From contig DILW01000069.1 in the NCBI GenBank assembly GCA_002425245.1, positions 1 to 17,017 of the forward strand: 17,017 nt of DNA, given 5' to 3'. Source of the DNA: Betaproteobacteria bacterium UBA5582. Lineage in GTDB: Bacteria; Pseudomonadota; Gammaproteobacteria; Burkholderiales; Rhodocyclaceae. Every line of letters starts with the position of its first letter. Positions within the stretch are counted from its first letter, which is position 1. The notes beneath the pieces are model-generated. The model ran no database searches. It worked only from the letters and a program-made list of their open reading frames with translations, and was not told where the DNA came from. Both the position numbers and the translations under genes were made by a program. Positions 1-8,159 of the stretch are shown in pieces.

Positions 1-1
1 G

Positions 2-154
2 CCGCTGGCGCTCGCCGCGGCGGCCGGGGCGATGTTGTGGGTGGTCAGCCACGAACTGATTCCGGCCTCGCACCGCCCGGGGCGCGAAGCCGCCGGCACG
101 GCCGGCCTGCTCGCCGGTTTCGCGGTGATGACGACGCTGGCAGTCGGGCTTTAG
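2..154 (+). CDS. ZIP-family metal transporter, C-terminal fragment
   Basis: This is the last 50 codons of a gene that enters from the left edge, so its start is not visible. The fragment has a hydrophobic helix carrying a His-Glu-Leu-Ile-Pro motif (VVSHELIPASHR). A short polar loop follows, then a final hydrophobic helix ending in AVGL. ZIP (SLC39/ZupT-like) divalent-metal permeases carry a metal-binding H/E-E-x-x-P motif in a C-terminal transmembrane helix, close to the C-terminus. The likely role is uptake of zinc or a related metal across the inner membrane. The TAG stop (152-154) overlaps the TAA stop of folB on the other strand (151-153), so the two genes converge with no spacer. The family call rests on only about 50 residues; another small-molecule permease cannot be fully excluded. 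Confidence 0.65.
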   Translation, partial: PLALAAAAGAMLWVVSHELIPASHRPGREAAGTAGLLAGFAVMTTLAVGL

Positions 155-501
155 ACCGAACGCTCGATGACCACGCCGACGCGCTTGACGCCGGGCATCA
201 TGCCCAGCTTGGCGACCGAGACGCGGACCCACTGCGCGGCGAAGTTTTCCAGCAACCAGGTGGCGATGTGCTCGGTCAGCTTTTCCAGCAGGTTGAAATG
301 GCTGGCGGCGAGGTCATTGCGCAGGCGCTCGACGACGACGGCGTAGTCCACGGTATCGCGGATGTCGTCGCTGGCCCCGGCCGAGGCCGTGGACACGCCG
401 ATGTGCAGGGTGATTTCGACCGTCTGCGGCACGGCCTTTTCGCGTGGATAGATGCCGATCCACGTTTGCGCGCGCAGTTCTTCGATGAAAATGATGTCCA
501 T
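151..501 (-). CDS. folB: dihydroneopterin aldolase
   Basis: FolB converts 7,8-dihydroneopterin to 6-hydroxymethyl-7,8-dihydropterin plus glycolaldehyde in the cytoplasm, an early step of folate synthesis. The protein is 116 aa, the usual length, and starts MDIIFIEELRAQTWIGIYP, close to the E. coli FolB start. Expected active-site residues are visible: Glu21 (PREK), Tyr53 (VDYA), Glu73 (NLLEKL) and Lys98 (VAKLG). The open frame extends 29 codons further upstream, to 588. I chose the ATG at 501 because family homology begins there and the extension would run into plsY. No clear Shine-Dalgarno sequence precedes this ATG. It is divergent from plsY with 67 bp between the starts, so the two may share a promoter region, and it converges on the ZIP gene. 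Confidence 0.93.
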   Translation of the reverse strand: MDIIFIEELRAQTWIGIYPREKAVPQTVEITLHIGVSTASAGASDDIRDTVDYAVVVERLRNDLAASHFNLLEKLTEHIATWLLENFAAQWVRVSVAKLGMMPGVKRVGVVIERSV

Positions 502-568
502 GTGACGGCCGACCGTGACCCGGGGTGTAAAATTCGCCGCGATTGTACCTCCGAGACCGTCAAACCCC

Positions 569-1165
569 ATGGAAATCCTGCTCGCCATCCTTGCCGCCTA
601 CCTGCTCGGCTCCGTACCTTTTGCGATGATTTCGGCCAAGCTGTTCGGCCTCGCCGACCCGCGCACCTACGGTTCCGGCAACCCCGGCGCAACCAATGTG
701 CTGCGCAGCGGCAATAAAAAGGCCGCCTTGTTCACCTTGATCGGCGACGCCCTCAAGGGCTGGCTGGCGGTTTTCGCCGCGCAGCAGGCCGGGCTGTCCG
801 ACCTCGGCATCGGCCTGGTCGCGCTGGCCGTGTTCTTCGGCCATCTGTTCCCGATCTTCCTCAAGTTCAAGGGCGGCAAGGGCGTCGCCACCGCCGCCGG
901 CGTGCTGCTCGCGCTCGACCCCCTGCTCGGCCTGATGGTGCTTGGCACCTGGCTGCTGGTCGCCTATGTGTCGCGCTATTCGTCGCTGGCAGCGATCGTC
1001 GCCGCCGGAGCTGCGCCGCTGTACTTCGCACTGATGCACGGCGCCGACGGCCATTTTGCGGTCGTCCTGGTGCTCGCGCTGGCGCTCGTCGCCAAGCACT
1101 GGCAGAACCTGCAGCGCCTGATGGCCGGCCAGGAAAGCAAGATCGGCAGCAAGAAGAAGGCTTGA
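569..1165 (+). CDS. plsY: glycerol-3-phosphate acyltransferase PlsY
   Basis: PlsY is an inner-membrane enzyme that transfers an acyl group from acyl-phosphate to glycerol-3-phosphate to make lysophosphatidate, the first step of phospholipid synthesis. The 198-aa protein has the family's hydrophobic pattern of several membrane segments. It has the three conserved cytoplasmic motifs: GSGNPGATNVLR near residue 36, KGGKGVAT near residue 100, and a late His-Asn segment (KHWQN). It ends in a basic tail (SKKKA). The ATG at 569 gives the canonical start MEILLAILAAYLLGS; an upstream in-frame start at 515 would add 18 residues without family support. There is no obvious Shine-Dalgarno sequence. A TAAAAT element at 528-533 could be its -10 box, but I see no convincing -35. 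A folB/plsY divergent arrangement is seen in other proteobacteria. Confidence 0.95.
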   Translation: MEILLAILAAYLLGSVPFAMISAKLFGLADPRTYGSGNPGATNVLRSGNKKAALFTLIGDALKGWLAVFAAQQAGLSDLGIGLVALAVFFGHLFPIFLKFKGGKGVATAAGVLLALDPLLGLMVLGTWLLVAYVSRYSSLAAIVAAGAAPLYFALMHGADGHFAVVLVLALALVAKHWQNLQRLMAGQESKIGSKKKA

Positions 1166-1173
1166 ATTCGATA

Positions 1174-1196
1174 GCATCCGGCAATCGCCCGGATGC
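1174..1196. other. 8-bp perfect inverted repeat (hairpin) after plsY
   Basis: GCATCCGG and CCGGATGC flank a 7-nt loop, beginning 8 nt after the plsY stop. No T-tract follows on either strand, so this is not a canonical intrinsic terminator. It may stabilise the plsY mRNA 3' end or block read-through into the short gene downstream. It is followed by two self-complementary boxes, AATCGATT (1201-1208) and GATCGATC (1210-1217). Confidence 0.5.
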
Positions 1197-1206
1197 CGAC
1201 AATCGA

Positions 1207-1236
1207 TTGGATCGATCAAGGCCCGCCGCCTAGACT
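1207..1236 (+). promoter_or_regulatory. candidate sigma-70 promoter of the 30-codon ORF
   Basis: TTGGAT (1207-1212) and TAGACT (1231-1236) are separated by 18 bp. The predicted transcript would start near 1243 and leave a leader of about 23 nt containing the ribosome-binding site at 1254-1259. The -35 box overlaps two palindromic ATCGAT boxes, which could be an operator. Both boxes are imperfect matches, so this is a prediction from motif and spacing only. Confidence 0.4.
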
Positions 1237-1265
1237 GGCGACTCCAACAGCCCGAGGAGTACGCC

Positions 1266-1358
1266 ATGATTGCCCGACTGATCCACCGCCTGATCGACGA
1301 AGAACTGAGCTGGGACAGCTACGCCGAAATCCTCGCCGGCCTGCCGATCAATTATTGA
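1266..1358 (+). CDS. small protein of 30 aa, unknown function
   Basis: I do not recognise this protein. It starts MIARLIHRLIDEELSWDSY and ends GLPINY: a basic-hydrophobic first half (about 10 residues), an acidic middle (DEEL), two aromatic residues and a polar end. It lacks the hydrophobic stretch of a membrane toxin and could form an amphipathic helix. The case for a real gene is contextual. GAGGAG lies 6 nt before the ATG, one of the best ribosome-binding sites in the window. A promoter-like pair sits at the right distance upstream. The reading frame fills the plsY-corA gap and stops 3 bp before the corA stop on the other strand. Chance cannot be excluded at this length; conservation across relatives would decide. 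Confidence 0.5.
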   Translation: MIARLIHRLIDEELSWDSYAEILAGLPINY

Positions 1359-1361
1359 GCG

Positions 1362-2327
1362 CTACAGCCAGCCGGCGCGCTTGAAGCGCCGGTAGAGGAG
1401 CAGGCAGGTGCCGGCAATCGCCAGCAGCGCGGCCGGGTAGCCGTACTGCCAGCCGAGTTCGGGCATGAACTGGAAATTCATCCCCCAGATCCCGGCAAAC
1501 GCCGTCGCCACCCCGAAAATCCCGGCCCAGGCGGCCAGCCGCTTGCTCACCTCGCTGTCGCTGATGGCCACCATCGACAGGTTGACCTGGATCGCCGTGC
1601 CGATGGTGTCGCGGATGGTGTCCACCGAGGCATCGATGCGCTGCAGGTGGTCGTAGACATCGCGGAAATACTCGCGGCTGTTGCCGCAACCGGCCGGCAC
1701 GCGGCCGCCGGTGAGCTTCCCGGCCACTTCCATGAGCGGGGCAACCACGTGCTTGAGGCGCATCACCTTGCGCTTGAGTTCGTAGAGCCGCTCGATGTTG
1801 TTGCGCGCAGCACCCTCGACGAAGATGTTTTCCTCGATCGCCTCCAGTTCCGACTCCATCAGGTCGACCACCGGGAAATAGCGATCGACGACGGCGTCCA
1901 TCAGCGCATAGAAAACGAAAGCCGGCCCCTGGCTGAGCAGATGCGGCTCACGCTCGCAACGGGCGCGCACGCCGAGAAAGTTCTGCTGGCTGCGGTTGCG
2001 CACCGAGAGCACGTAGTTGCTGCCGACGAAGACGTTCAGTTCGCCCAGGGTGTAGGTGTCGCCCAGCGGCTCGACCAGATGGATGACGGCGAACACCGAA
2101 TCGTCGTATTCCTCGATCTTCGGCCGCTGGTGGCCGTGGCGGGCATCCTCGACGGCCAGTTCGTGCAGGCCGAACTCCTCCTGCATCTTGTCGAGTTCTT
2201 CCGGCGAAGCATCGCGCAAGGCCACCCAGACGAAACAGCCGGGTCGCTGCAGGTAGTCGCTGATGTCGTCAATCGCCAGTTCGGTCAGGCGGGCGCCGTT
2301 TTCGTAGGCGACGCAGTTGATCAGCAT
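1362..2327 (-). CDS. corA: CorA-family magnesium/cobalt channel
   Basis: CorA is a homopentameric inner-membrane channel that takes up Mg2+ (also Co2+ and Ni2+). The 321-aa protein has a long soluble N-terminal domain rich in acidic and helical segments. Two membrane helices follow at the extreme C-terminus, with the signature Gly-Met-Asn at residues 282-284 at the end of the first helix. The loop after it, GMNFQFMPELGWQYGYP, is almost the E. coli CorA loop. A basic tail (YRRFKRAGWL) faces the cytoplasm. The ATG overlaps the end of tsaD by 7 nt (ATGCTGA), so it is probably translated by coupling within a tsaD-corA transcript. It converges on the 30-codon ORF with 3 bp between stops. No T-rich terminator is visible downstream. 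Confidence 0.95.
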   Translation of the reverse strand: MLINCVAYENGARLTELAIDDISDYLQRPGCFVWVALRDASPEELDKMQEEFGLHELAVEDARHGHQRPKIEEYDDSVFAVIHLVEPLGDTYTLGELNVFVGSNYVLSVRNRSQQNFLGVRARCEREPHLLSQGPAFVFYALMDAVVDRYFPVVDLMESELEAIEENIFVEGAARNNIERLYELKRKVMRLKHVVAPLMEVAGKLTGGRVPAGCGNSREYFRDVYDHLQRIDASVDTIRDTIGTAIQVNLSMVAISDSEVSKRLAAWAGIFGVATAFAGIWGMNFQFMPELGWQYGYPAALLAIAGTCLLLYRRFKRAGWL

Positions 2328-3352
2328 GCGCCGCTCCCCGGCGCGATCAGGGGCCAGCGCGGCTGCACCGAAAATGCGCCGGCCGGCTTGGTCGACGCGC
2401 CGGCCTGCAGGCGCAGACAGCCGGCCAGCGCGATCATCGCGCCGTTGTCGGTACAGAAGGCCAGTTCCGGGTAATGCACCCGGAAACGCTTGCGCTTGGC
2501 TTCATCGTCGAGCATGGCGCGCAGTTGCCGGTTGGCGCCGACGCCGCCGGCCACCACCAGGCGCTTGAGGCCGGTCTGTTTCAGCGCTTTCAAGGACTTC
2601 TTCACCAGCACTTCGACGATGGCCTCCTGGAAGGCGCGCGCCGCGTCGGCCCGGAAGTCGTCGCCGAGCGGCTCGACCTGTTCGCGCACCAGCGTCAGCA
2701 CCGCCGTCTTCAGGCCGGAGAAGCTGAAATTCAGGTCGCCGGAATGCAGCATCGGTCGCGGCAGGCTGTAGCGCGCCGGATCGCCGCGCTCGGCCAGTTG
2801 CGACAGCAGGGCGCCGCCCGGATAGGGCAGGCCGAGCAGCTTGGCGCTCTTGTCGAAGGCCTCGCCGGCAGCGTCGTCCAGCGTTTCACCGAGCAGCTCG
2901 TACTGGCCGACCCCGGTGACCCGCATCAATTGCGTGTGGCCGCCGGAGACAAGCAGGGCAATGAACGGGAAAACCGGCGGATCGGCCGACAGCAACGGCG
3001 ACAGCAGATGCCCTTCGAGGTGATGCACGGGGATGGTCGGCTTGTCGAGCGCCAGCGCCAGCGCCTCGGCAAAGGCGCAGCCGACCAGCAGCGCTCCGGA
3101 CAAGCCGGGGCCACGGGTGTAGGCAACGGCGTCGACCTCGGCCAGGCTGCGCCCGGCCTGGGCAAGCGCCGCCTGCAGCAGGGGAACGACGCGCCGGATG
3201 TGGTCGCGCGACGCCAGTTCGGGTACGACGCCGCCGTACTCGGCGTGCATCGCCACCTGCGAGTGCAGGGCGTGCCCGAGAAGACCGGCTTCACTGTCGT
3301 AAAGCGCGATACCGGTTTCGTCGCAGGAGGATTCGACACCTAGGATCAGCAT
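2321..3352 (-). CDS. tsaD: tRNA N6-threonylcarbamoyladenosine transferase TsaD
   Basis: TsaD transfers the threonylcarbamoyl group from threonylcarbamoyl-AMP to A37 of tRNAs that read ANN codons, working with TsaB and TsaE; it belongs to the Kae1/Qri7 ASKHA-fold family. The 343-aa protein has the usual length and start (MLILGVESSCDETGIALYD). His111 and His115 (HHLEGH) are the metal ligands, the glycine-rich VSGGHTQL phosphate loop is near residue 138, and the late CTDNGAMIA segment carries the conserved Asp. The ATG at 3352 has no Shine-Dalgarno sequence and lies only 9 nt from an extended -10 motif. It is divergent from rpsU across a 138-bp region, the classical arrangement beside the macromolecular-synthesis operon, and the downstream corA overlaps its end. 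Confidence 0.97.
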   Translation of the reverse strand: MLILGVESSCDETGIALYDSEAGLLGHALHSQVAMHAEYGGVVPELASRDHIRRVVPLLQAALAQAGRSLAEVDAVAYTRGPGLSGALLVGCAFAEALALALDKPTIPVHHLEGHLLSPLLSADPPVFPFIALLVSGGHTQLMRVTGVGQYELLGETLDDAAGEAFDKSAKLLGLPYPGGALLSQLAERGDPARYSLPRPMLHSGDLNFSFSGLKTAVLTLVREQVEPLGDDFRADAARAFQEAIVEVLVKKSLKALKQTGLKRLVVAGGVGANRQLRAMLDDEAKRKRFRVHYPELAFCTDNGAMIALAGCLRLQAGASTKPAGAFSVQPRWPLIAPGSGAC

Positions 3353-3361
3353 TGGGCGGGC

Positions 3362-3370
3362 ATTTTAACA
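3362..3370 (-). promoter_or_regulatory. extended -10 promoter motif for tsaD
   Basis: Read on the minus strand, the sequence is TGTTAAAAT, a TGnTAAAAT extended -10 box. A -35 box is not convincing, which extended -10 promoters tolerate. Transcription would start near 3355, about 3 nt before the tsaD ATG, giving a practically leaderless mRNA. Confidence 0.45.
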
Positions 3371-3371
3371 C

Positions 3372-3401
3372 TTGATCGGAGTTGTGCTTGTCGCATACAA
3401 T
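3372..3401 (+). promoter_or_regulatory. sigma-70 promoter of the rpsU-yqeY-dnaG-rpoD operon
   Basis: TTGATC (3372-3377) and TACAAT (3396-3401) are 18 bp apart, close to both consensus hexamers. The predicted start is near 3408, leaving a leader of about 80 nt before rpsU. It lies back to back with the tsaD -10 motif, so the two promoters may compete or be co-regulated. Confidence 0.7.
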
Positions 3402-3436
3402 GGCGGGCTATCCGCAAACAGCGGAATCAATTTTGC

Positions 3437-3468
3437 GCGCACTGCCGTTTACTTGACCTGGCAGGCGC
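3437..3468 (+). promoter_or_regulatory. hairpin in the rpsU 5' leader
   Basis: GCGC-A-CTGCC (3437-3446) can pair with GGCAG-GCGC (3460-3468): nine pairs interrupted by one bulged A, with a 13-nt loop. A smaller hairpin, TCCGC/GCGGA, lies just upstream near 3411-3425. The larger stem ends 7 nt before the Shine-Dalgarno region, where it could influence ribosome loading. Autoregulation by S21 is only a possibility. Confidence 0.4.
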
Positions 3469-3490
3469 CTAACGGAAGGGGGTGATTTAT

Positions 3491-3703
3491 ATGCCGAACA
3501 TTCGTGTCAAGGAAAACGAGCCGTTCGAAGTGGCCATTCGCCGCTTCAAGCGTACTGTCGAAAAGACGGGTCTCCTGACCGAGCTGCGCGCCCGTGAGTT
3601 TTACGAAAAGCCCACCGCCGAGCGCAAGCGCAAGGCTGCCGCTGCCGTCAAACGCCAGAACAAGCGCCTCCGTAGCCTGACCCTGCCGCCGAAGATGTAC
3701 TGA
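3491..3703 (+). CDS. rpsU: 30S ribosomal protein S21
   Basis: S21 is a small basic protein of the 30S subunit needed for translation initiation. The 70-aa sequence MPNIRVKENEPFEVAIRRF onward is a full-length S21 with the typical KRQNKRLR basic stretch and a PKMY end. The frame is open three codons further upstream to a GTG. The ATG at 3491 is chosen because family members begin MP, and because GGAAGGGGGTGA (3474-3485), a near-complete anti-16S match, ends 5 nt before it. It is the first gene of the macromolecular-synthesis operon, whose products start translation (S21), replication (primase) and transcription (sigma factor). The strong ribosome-binding site contrasts with the weak one of dnaG, matching the very different amounts of protein needed. 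Confidence 0.98.
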   Translation: MPNIRVKENEPFEVAIRRFKRTVEKTGLLTELRAREFYEKPTAERKRKAAAAVKRQNKRLRSLTLPPKMY

Positions 3704-3729
3704 TCGAGTACGCCTTTGTCGCCCAACGG

Positions 3730-3769
3730 AAGCCGCCTGCCCTTAAAAGCTGGCGGCTTTTGTCTTTTT
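3730..3769 (+). terminator. rpsU-yqeY intercistronic terminator (probably partial)
   Basis: AAGCCGCC (3730-3737) pairs with GGCGGCTT (3752-3759) across a 14-nt loop, followed by the interrupted T tract TTTTGTCTTTTT. E. coli has a known partially effective terminator between rpsU and dnaG that keeps S21 mRNA abundant and primase mRNA scarce. The position here is equivalent, so the same role is likely. The large loop and broken T tract suggest incomplete termination. Confidence 0.75.
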
Positions 3770-3795
3770 CATCGCCGATCCGCCCCAGGTAAACC

Positions 3796-4242
3796 ATGAG
3801 TCTCAAAGCACGCATCACCGAAGACATGAAGACGGCCATGAAGGCCAAGGAAACAAGCCGCCTGGCAACCATCCGCCTGCTGCTCGCCGCAATCAAGCAG
3901 AAGGAAGTCGATGAGCGCGTCGAACTCGACGACGCCGCCGTCGCCGCCGTCATCGAAAAGCTGGTCAAGCAGCGCAAGGACAGCGTTGCCCAGTACCAGG
4001 CCGCCGCCCGCCAGGACCTGGCCGACGCCGAGCAGGCCGAAATCACCATCCTCGCCGCCTACCTGCCGGAAAAGATGAGCACCGAGGAAACCGCCGCTGC
4101 CGTTGCTGCCGCCGTCGCCGAAACCGGCGCCAGCGGGCCGGCCGACATGGGCAAGCTGATGGCCGTCCTCAAACCGCGCCTGGCTGGCAAGGCCGACATG
4201 GCCGAGGTTTCAAAACTGGTCAAGACTGCCCTGGCCGGCTGA
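3796..4242 (+). CDS. yqeY: GatB/YqeY domain protein
   Basis: YqeY proteins resemble the tRNA-binding C-terminal domain of GatB, a subunit of the Asp-tRNA(Asn)/Glu-tRNA(Gln) amidotransferase, but stand alone; their exact function is not settled. The 148-aa protein is mostly helical, begins MSLKARITEDMKTAMKAKE and has the family segments RLATIRLLLAAIKQKEVDER and AEITILAAYLPEKMS. Its second half is alanine-rich. The start is preceded by a short AGG at 3787-3789. It lies between the rpsU terminator and dnaG, with only 7 bp to the dnaG GTG. This is a common place for the gene outside enteric bacteria. Co-transcription with dnaG and rpoD is likely. Confidence 0.93.
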   Translation: MSLKARITEDMKTAMKAKETSRLATIRLLLAAIKQKEVDERVELDDAAVAAVIEKLVKQRKDSVAQYQAAARQDLADAEQAEITILAAYLPEKMSTEETAAAVAAAVAETGASGPADMGKLMAVLKPRLAGKADMAEVSKLVKTALAG

Positions 4243-4249
4243 GCGCACA

Positions 4250-5980
4250 GTGATCCCGGAGAGCTTCATTCAGGATCTGCTGGCCCGGGTCGACATCGTC
4301 GACCTGGTCGACAGCTACGTCCCACTGAAGAAGGCCGGCGCCAATTACGCCGCCTGCTGCCCCTTCCATAACGAGAAATCGCCGTCATTCACCGTCAGCC
4401 CGACCAAGCAGTTCTATCACTGCTTCGGTTGCGGCGCGCATGGCACGGCGATCGGCTTCGTCATGGAATACCAGGGCATCGGCTTTGTCGACGCGGTCAG
4501 GGAACTGGCCTCGCGGGTTGGCATGACGGTTCCGGACAGCGGCGATTTCTCGCCCGAAAAACACGGCCAGACACGCAACCTGGTCGAAATCATGAGCCGC
4601 GCTGCCGCCTGGTACAAGGAACAGTTGCGGCGCTCCGACAAGGCCATCGCCTACTGCAAGAAACGCGGCCTGAGCGGCGAGATTGCAGCCCGTTACGGCA
4701 TGGGTTACGCACCCGACGGCTGGAACAACCTGCAGAGCGTCTTTCCCGACTACAACAGCGAGCAGCTCAAGCTCGCCGGCCTGGTCATCGACAACGACTC
4801 CGGCCGCCGCTACGACCGTTTCCGCGACCGGCTGATGATCCCCATCGTCAACCCCAAGGGCGACATCATCGCCTTCGGCGGGCGCATCATCGACCAGGGC
4901 GAACCGAAGTACCTGAACTCGCCGGAAACCCCGCTGTTCGAGAAGGGCCGCGAGCTGTTCGGCCTGCCGCAGGCGCGCCAGGCCCTGCGCGAAACCAATA
5001 CGGCGATCGTCACCGAAGGCTACATGGACGTCATTGCGCTGGCCCAGAACGGCGTCGGCAACGCCGTCGCCACCCTCGGCACGGCGACCACGCCGACGCA
5101 TGTGCAAAAGCTCCTGCGCCAGGTCGACCGCATCGTCTTCTGCTTCGACGGCGACAACGCCGGCCGCAAGGCCGCCTGGCGGGCGCTGGAAAACGCACTT
5201 GAGGCACTGGCTGACAACAAGCAGATCGGTTTCGTCTTCCTGCCCGCCGAGCACGACCCCGACAGCTTCATCCGCGAACACGGCAAGGCCGAGTTCGACC
5301 GCCAGGTGACGCAGGCCATGCCGCTGTCGGACTTCCTCCTGCGCGAACTCGCCCAGCGCTGCGACCTGACCAGCTCGGAAGGCAAGGCCAGGCTGATCTA
5401 CGAAGCCAAGCCCTTGCTGCTCAAGCTGCCGACGCCGCTGCTCCGGCTGCAACTGGTCAAGCGCCTGGCCGAGGCCAGCGGCTTCGCCCAGCAGGAAGTC
5501 GAGCGCCTGTGCGAACTCAAGTCCTACACGCCGGCCGCTCCGCCGAAAGCCAAACGCAGCGCGCCGTCGCTAACCCGCAACCTGCTGCGCATCGTCCTGC
5601 ACAAGCCGCTGCTGGCCGCCGAACTGCCGGGCGAACTCCTCCCCGACACTCCCGAACGCCCGGCCCTGCTGCGCCTGCAGCAACTGGTCCGGGCCGGCAA
5701 TGGCAGCCAGGGCTACGCCGCGCTGCGCGAGCAACTGCGCGGCCTGCCGGAAGAACAGATCATTGAGGCCGCCGCGTCGGAACTTCTCGGCCTGCCATTT
5801 GACGAAGAAGAGGCCGAGGCGGAATTCCGCGCCACCCTGGACAAGCTCCAGGACAACGGCCAGATGCGACAGTTCGCCGAGCTGCAGATCAAGGCCCAGC
5901 AGTTTGGCGTCGCCGGTTTGTCGGCCGCAGAAAAACAGGCCTACATCCAGTTTCTAAGCACCCGGGGAAATCGCTGCTAA
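4250..5980 (+). CDS. dnaG: DNA primase
   Basis: DnaG makes the RNA primers for lagging-strand and origin DNA synthesis at the replication fork, together with the DnaB helicase. The 576-aa protein (E. coli 581) has the N-terminal CHC2 zinc domain with Cys37, His40, Cys58 and Cys61. The TOPRIM catalytic core has Glu256 (TEGYMD) and the Asp300-x-Asp302 pair (CFDGDNAG). The C-terminal region (about 430-576) corresponds to the helicase-binding part. The start is GTG at 4250, giving the standard MIPESFIQDLLARVDIVDLV; no good Shine-Dalgarno sequence precedes it and the yqeY stop is 7 bp away. A weak start downstream of a partial terminator agrees with the low primase level known for this operon in E. 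coli. Confidence 0.98.
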   Translation: MIPESFIQDLLARVDIVDLVDSYVPLKKAGANYAACCPFHNEKSPSFTVSPTKQFYHCFGCGAHGTAIGFVMEYQGIGFVDAVRELASRVGMTVPDSGDFSPEKHGQTRNLVEIMSRAAAWYKEQLRRSDKAIAYCKKRGLSGEIAARYGMGYAPDGWNNLQSVFPDYNSEQLKLAGLVIDNDSGRRYDRFRDRLMIPIVNPKGDIIAFGGRIIDQGEPKYLNSPETPLFEKGRELFGLPQARQALRETNTAIVTEGYMDVIALAQNGVGNAVATLGTATTPTHVQKLLRQVDRIVFCFDGDNAGRKAAWRALENALEALADNKQIGFVFLPAEHDPDSFIREHGKAEFDRQVTQAMPLSDFLLRELAQRCDLTSSEGKARLIYEAKPLLLKLPTPLLRLQLVKRLAEASGFAQQEVERLCELKSYTPAAPPKAKRSAPSLTRNLLRIVLHKPLLAAELPGELLPDTPERPALLRLQQLVRAGNGSQGYAALREQLRGLPEEQIIEAAASELLGLPFDEEEAEAEFRATLDKLQDNGQMRQFAELQIKAQQFGVAGLSAAEKQAYIQFLSTRGNRC

Positions 5981-5984
5981 GTTG

Positions 5985-5993
5985 TGGTAAAAT
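5985..5993 (+). promoter_or_regulatory. extended -10 promoter motif for rpoD
   Basis: TGGTAAAAT, a TGnTAAAAT extended -10 element, begins 5 nt after the dnaG stop. The matching -35 region falls inside the end of dnaG and is poor. Transcription would begin near 6000, giving a leader of about 27 nt. E. coli rpoD also has an internal promoter within the operon (there a heat-shock promoter inside dnaG), so a separate rpoD promoter is expected in principle. Confidence 0.5.
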
Positions 5994-6026
5994 TTACGGT
6001 TTTCTCCAATTACATGGATCGTGTTC

Positions 6027-7997
<1,971 letters not shown>

Positions 7998-8004
7998 GTT
8001 TCCC

Positions 8005-8081
8005 GGGCCTGTAGCTCAGTTGGTCAGAGCAGAGGACTCATAATCCTTTGGTCCAGGGTTCAAGTCCCTGCGGGCCCACCA
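8005..8081 (+). tRNA. tRNA with CAU anticodon, probably tRNA-Ile2 (lysidine-modified)
   Basis: This is a 77-nt cloverleaf. The acceptor stem is GGGCCTG/CGGGCCC (T6-G67 is a wobble pair). It has the D arm AGCTCAGTTGGTCAGAGC, anticodon loop CTCATAA, the T-arm core GGTTCAAGT, and an encoded CCA. A CAU anticodon fits initiator Met, elongator Met or Ile2. The T arm and first acceptor pair do not suggest an initiator (G1-C72 is paired). C4-G69 and C5-G68 match the pairs TilS recognises in E. coli tRNA-Ile2, and the anticodon arm GACTCATAATC is also like Ile2, so I favour the AUA-reading isoleucine tRNA. It lies 7 nt after rpoD with no terminator between, so it is probably cut out of the rpoD transcript. 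Confidence 0.9.
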
Positions 8082-8092
8082 ACGACACCGCC

Positions 8093-8122
8093 AACAGGAC
8101 CGCCCAGCGGTCCTGTTTTTTT
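8093..8122 (+). terminator. strong intrinsic terminator after rpoD-tRNA
   Basis: ACAGGACCGC (8094-8103) and GCGGTCCTGT (8107-8116) form a perfect 10-bp GC-rich stem with a 3-nt loop, running directly into seven T residues (8116-8122). It ends the macromolecular-synthesis transcript and insulates it from the envelope genes downstream. Confidence 0.93.
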
Positions 8123-8159
8123 GTAACCTCCGCCCGACCCGAACCGTCAAACAGACACC

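Noticed and set aside
502..568. Divergent folB/plsY promoters
   Set aside because: TAAAAT (528-533, +) and a TACAAT/TTGACG pair on the - strand exist, but the - strand pair has only 10 bp spacing and the + strand one lacks a -35, so I did not list them as features.
2474..3343. 289-codon frame antisense to tsaD
   Set aside because: Shadow of tsaD; no motifs and no plausible start signals.
8005..8081. tRNA 3' end as an integration (att) site
   Set aside because: No integrase gene and no repeat of the tRNA end is visible downstream; the next genes are ordinary envelope genes in normal composition.
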